Shown here piece by piece: positions 62,749-64,000 of a stretch of DNA of 64,000 bases. Within the stretch, counting starts at the first letter, position 1. Each line of letters opens with the position of its first letter. Below the pieces are notes generated by a model, which saw only the letters and a list, made by a program, of their open reading frames with translations, ran no database searches and was not told the origin of the DNA. Position numbers and translations under genes: made by a program. Source of the DNA: Mucilaginibacter conchicola (lineage in GTDB: Bacteria; Bacteroidota; Bacteroidia; Sphingobacteriales; Sphingobacteriaceae); NCBI RefSeq assembly GCF_003432115.1, contig NZ_QWDC01000001.1, positions 1,917,420 through 1,981,419 on the forward strand. The letters are read 5' to 3'.

Positions 62749-62780
62749 TTTGGCGCGGGTTGCTCACCTAACTACTTTTG
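62749..62780 (+). promoter_or_regulatory. Promoter of the DUF4870-like gene
   Basis: TTTG at 62749-62752, 20 bases, then TACTTTTG at 62773-62780 match the Bacteroidota promoter consensus well. The predicted leader is about 33 bases. Confidence 0.65.
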
Positions 62781-62818
62781 GGTCAACATCTTTATCGTTA
62801 ACCATAAAATTAAAAACT

Positions 62819-63184
62819 ATGTCAAACAAAACAATGGCTATTGTTAGCTACATCACCATCATCGGTTGGATCGTTGCTTATTTAGAATTTAAAAAACGCC
62901 AGGACAAAAGCGAACTGGTTAATTATCACCTTGGCCAATCGCTGGGTTTAATTATCCTAACCTTCGCCTTAAGTATCGCTGTATCAATATTGGCAGCCAT
63001 TATACCGGGCCTTTACATCGTTAGCGGTGTAGTTGGTTTAGGTACTTTGATCCTATTATTATTAGGCATTGTTACCGCCAATAACGAGGCCATAAAACCA
63101 CTGCCGGTTGTAGGCAAACTGTTTGAAGGCCGCTTTAATTTTACTGATCAGGTTGATGCTAAATCTCAGCAAAAAACCTTCTAA
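62819..63184 (+). CDS. DUF4870-like small membrane protein
   Basis: This 121-residue protein has three hydrophobic helices (MAIVSYITIIGWIVAYLEF, LGLIILTFALSIAVSILAAIIPGLY, VGLGTLILLLLGIVTANN) and the LVNYHLGQSLGL segment typical of the DUF4870/Tic20-like group. The function of that group is unclear. I chose the ATG at 62819, 39 bp after the -7 box; an in-frame ATG further up would lie upstream of the promoter. The next gene is 110 bp downstream. Confidence 0.8.
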   Translation: MSNKTMAIVSYITIIGWIVAYLEFKKRQDKSELVNYHLGQSLGLIILTFALSIAVSILAAIIPGLYIVSGVVGLGTLILLLLGIVTANNEAIKPLPVVGKLFEGRFNFTDQVDAKSQQKTF

Positions 63185-63294
63185 ATCTATTGAAACCTAA
63201 CCTTTTCTAAAGCCTGATGGTACTGCTGCCTTTTCCAAGTGAGGTGGCGGTTACCTGACGGCTATTTTAACATCATCTACCAAAATGAAATACT

Positions 63295-63819
63295 ATGCTG
63301 TTAGGCTCAAACGCGGGCACAAACCCGGTAACAAAAGACCGACCGACAAAAAGTGAGACCGAACTGATCGCCACACTGATCAGCCAATCGCGCTATGCCG
63401 AGGCTTACCTGCTTCTAAAAAATGAAGCTACCGATAACACCGCCACTCAATATAACCTGGCTTTGTGCCTTTATTGGGCGGGCAGCTATCGCGAGGCCTT
63501 AATGAGCCTGGATAAGGCACAGCTTTTTATGCCGGTTAATACCGGCAGCGGCAAAACAAACCCTGCTACCGACAGTTTTTATAAAGCGATACGCGAGAAG
63601 CAAAACGGGCTGGATGATCATCGCAACCCTGTTACTCAAAAGAATATTGAACTAACCACACAGATGGTAGCCGACGGCATTGTACGGTTAAAAACCGACT
63701 GCTGGCTGCAATTGGGCGAATATGCCAGGGTAATTGATATTGCCACGCCAATAGCCTATAAAAACTATCTGAACATATTTGAAGCATTAACTATTGCTAA
63801 ACAACATCTGAACAAATGA
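63295..63819 (+). CDS. Hypothetical TPR-like protein
   Basis: This 174-residue soluble helical protein has one clear TPR-like unit (TQYNLALCLYWAGSYREALMSLDKAQLFMP) and weaker flanking repeats (RYAEAYLLLKNEATDN, WLQLGEYARVIDIATPIAYKNY). I do not recognise a named family. Its stop overlaps the ATG of the next gene, so the two are coupled and their products may work together. Confidence 0.7.
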   Translation: MLLGSNAGTNPVTKDRPTKSETELIATLISQSRYAEAYLLLKNEATDNTATQYNLALCLYWAGSYREALMSLDKAQLFMPVNTGSGKTNPATDSFYKAIREKQNGLDDHRNPVTQKNIELTTQMVADGIVRLKTDCWLQLGEYARVIDIATPIAYKNYLNIFEALTIAKQHLNK

Positions 63820-64000
63820 GCACAGAATATAACAAGATACGGGATACCTACCACCGCAACATGTTTGCCGGTGAGGCCGAGCGGGCTGATGTTTTGGAAC
63901 TTTACAAAGCCCTGCCCGATTTGGATATAAAAGGCGATTACGAAGAAAACCTATATCACCTGGCTTCGCGATTTACGGATCCCGAAGCCATTAAATTTCT
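63816..64000 (+). CDS. Partial gene running off the window end, possibly ankyrin-repeat protein
   Basis: An ATG at 63816 overlaps the previous stop (ATGA) and opens a frame that stays open to the window end, giving 61 complete codons. The visible text, starting MSTEYNKIRDTYHRNMFAGE, includes ENLYHLASRFTDPEAIKFL, which resembles the start of an ankyrin repeat. The assignment is tentative since the gene is cut. Confidence 0.6.
   Translation, partial: MSTEYNKIRDTYHRNMFAGEAERADVLELYKALPDLDIKGDYEENLYHLASRFTDPEAIKF

Overview
The window looks like a chromosomal segment of a Bacteroidota bacterium of the Sphingobacteriaceae type (Mucilaginibacter/Pedobacter-like). This is an inference from gene content: GH78 rhamnosidase, the bifunctional rhamnulose-phosphate aldolase/dehydrogenase, a ZnuD-like TonB receptor, a Reg_prop histidine kinase and a TPR-LuxR membrane regulator. 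Promoters of the TTG-N19-TAnnTTTG type and scarce Shine-Dalgarno sequences agree. No rRNA, tRNA, CRISPR, phage or IS transposase gene was seen.

Layout. (1) 231-10711 is an L-rhamnose utilisation locus: a GntR/periplasmic-binding-like regulator, a secreted alpha-L-rhamnosidase (opposite strand), then rhaT, the aldolase/dehydrogenase fusion, rhaI and a rhamnulokinase. (2) 10797-20834 holds a PAP2 phosphatase, an OmpR-type two-component system that runs into a TolC/adaptor/RND pump operon, a YncE-like beta-propeller, a small winged-helix-like protein and a PepSY-like secreted protein. Direct repeats phased at 11 bp recur in front of the regulator, the pump and the small protein. (3) 21187-39897 is one long same-strand run of 18 genes: a Wzt-type ABC ATPase with no permease beside it, FkbM and other methyltransferases, a DUF268 protein, two GT11 fucosyltransferases, a GT2-acyltransferase fusion, GT61 and many GT2/GT4-type transferases.

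(4) 40278-45991 is AT-rich. It carries three small secreted four-cysteine proteins that all end in a CPLD-x-Y motif, a hydrophobic helix and a basic tail. This is the layout of an exosortase (PEP-CTERM-like) sorting tag. They are followed by a Wzc-type tyrosine kinase and a Wzy-like polymerase of the kind linked to exosortase systems. No exosortase is in the window. This is the best candidate for an under-described system: short secreted proteins that may be sorted and glycosylated with the glycan made by the upstream cluster.

(5) 46239-53468 holds a protein with C-terminal KRWI-type repeats, a ricin-type lectin-like protein, a dienelactone hydrolase, and a ZnuD-like TonB receptor divergent from a lipoprotein gene. 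Two matched palindromic operators overlap the -33 boxes of both divergent promoters there. (6) 53586-64000 holds a set of minus-strand regulatory genes (Reg_prop histidine kinase, NarL-type regulator, lipoprotein, ECF sigma factor, hemerythrin-like protein), a TPR/LuxR regulator, and a plus-strand DUF4870-like operon. That operon's promoter is preceded by four TGTAGNYG boxes at 11/22/11-bp spacing. The last gene runs off the window end.
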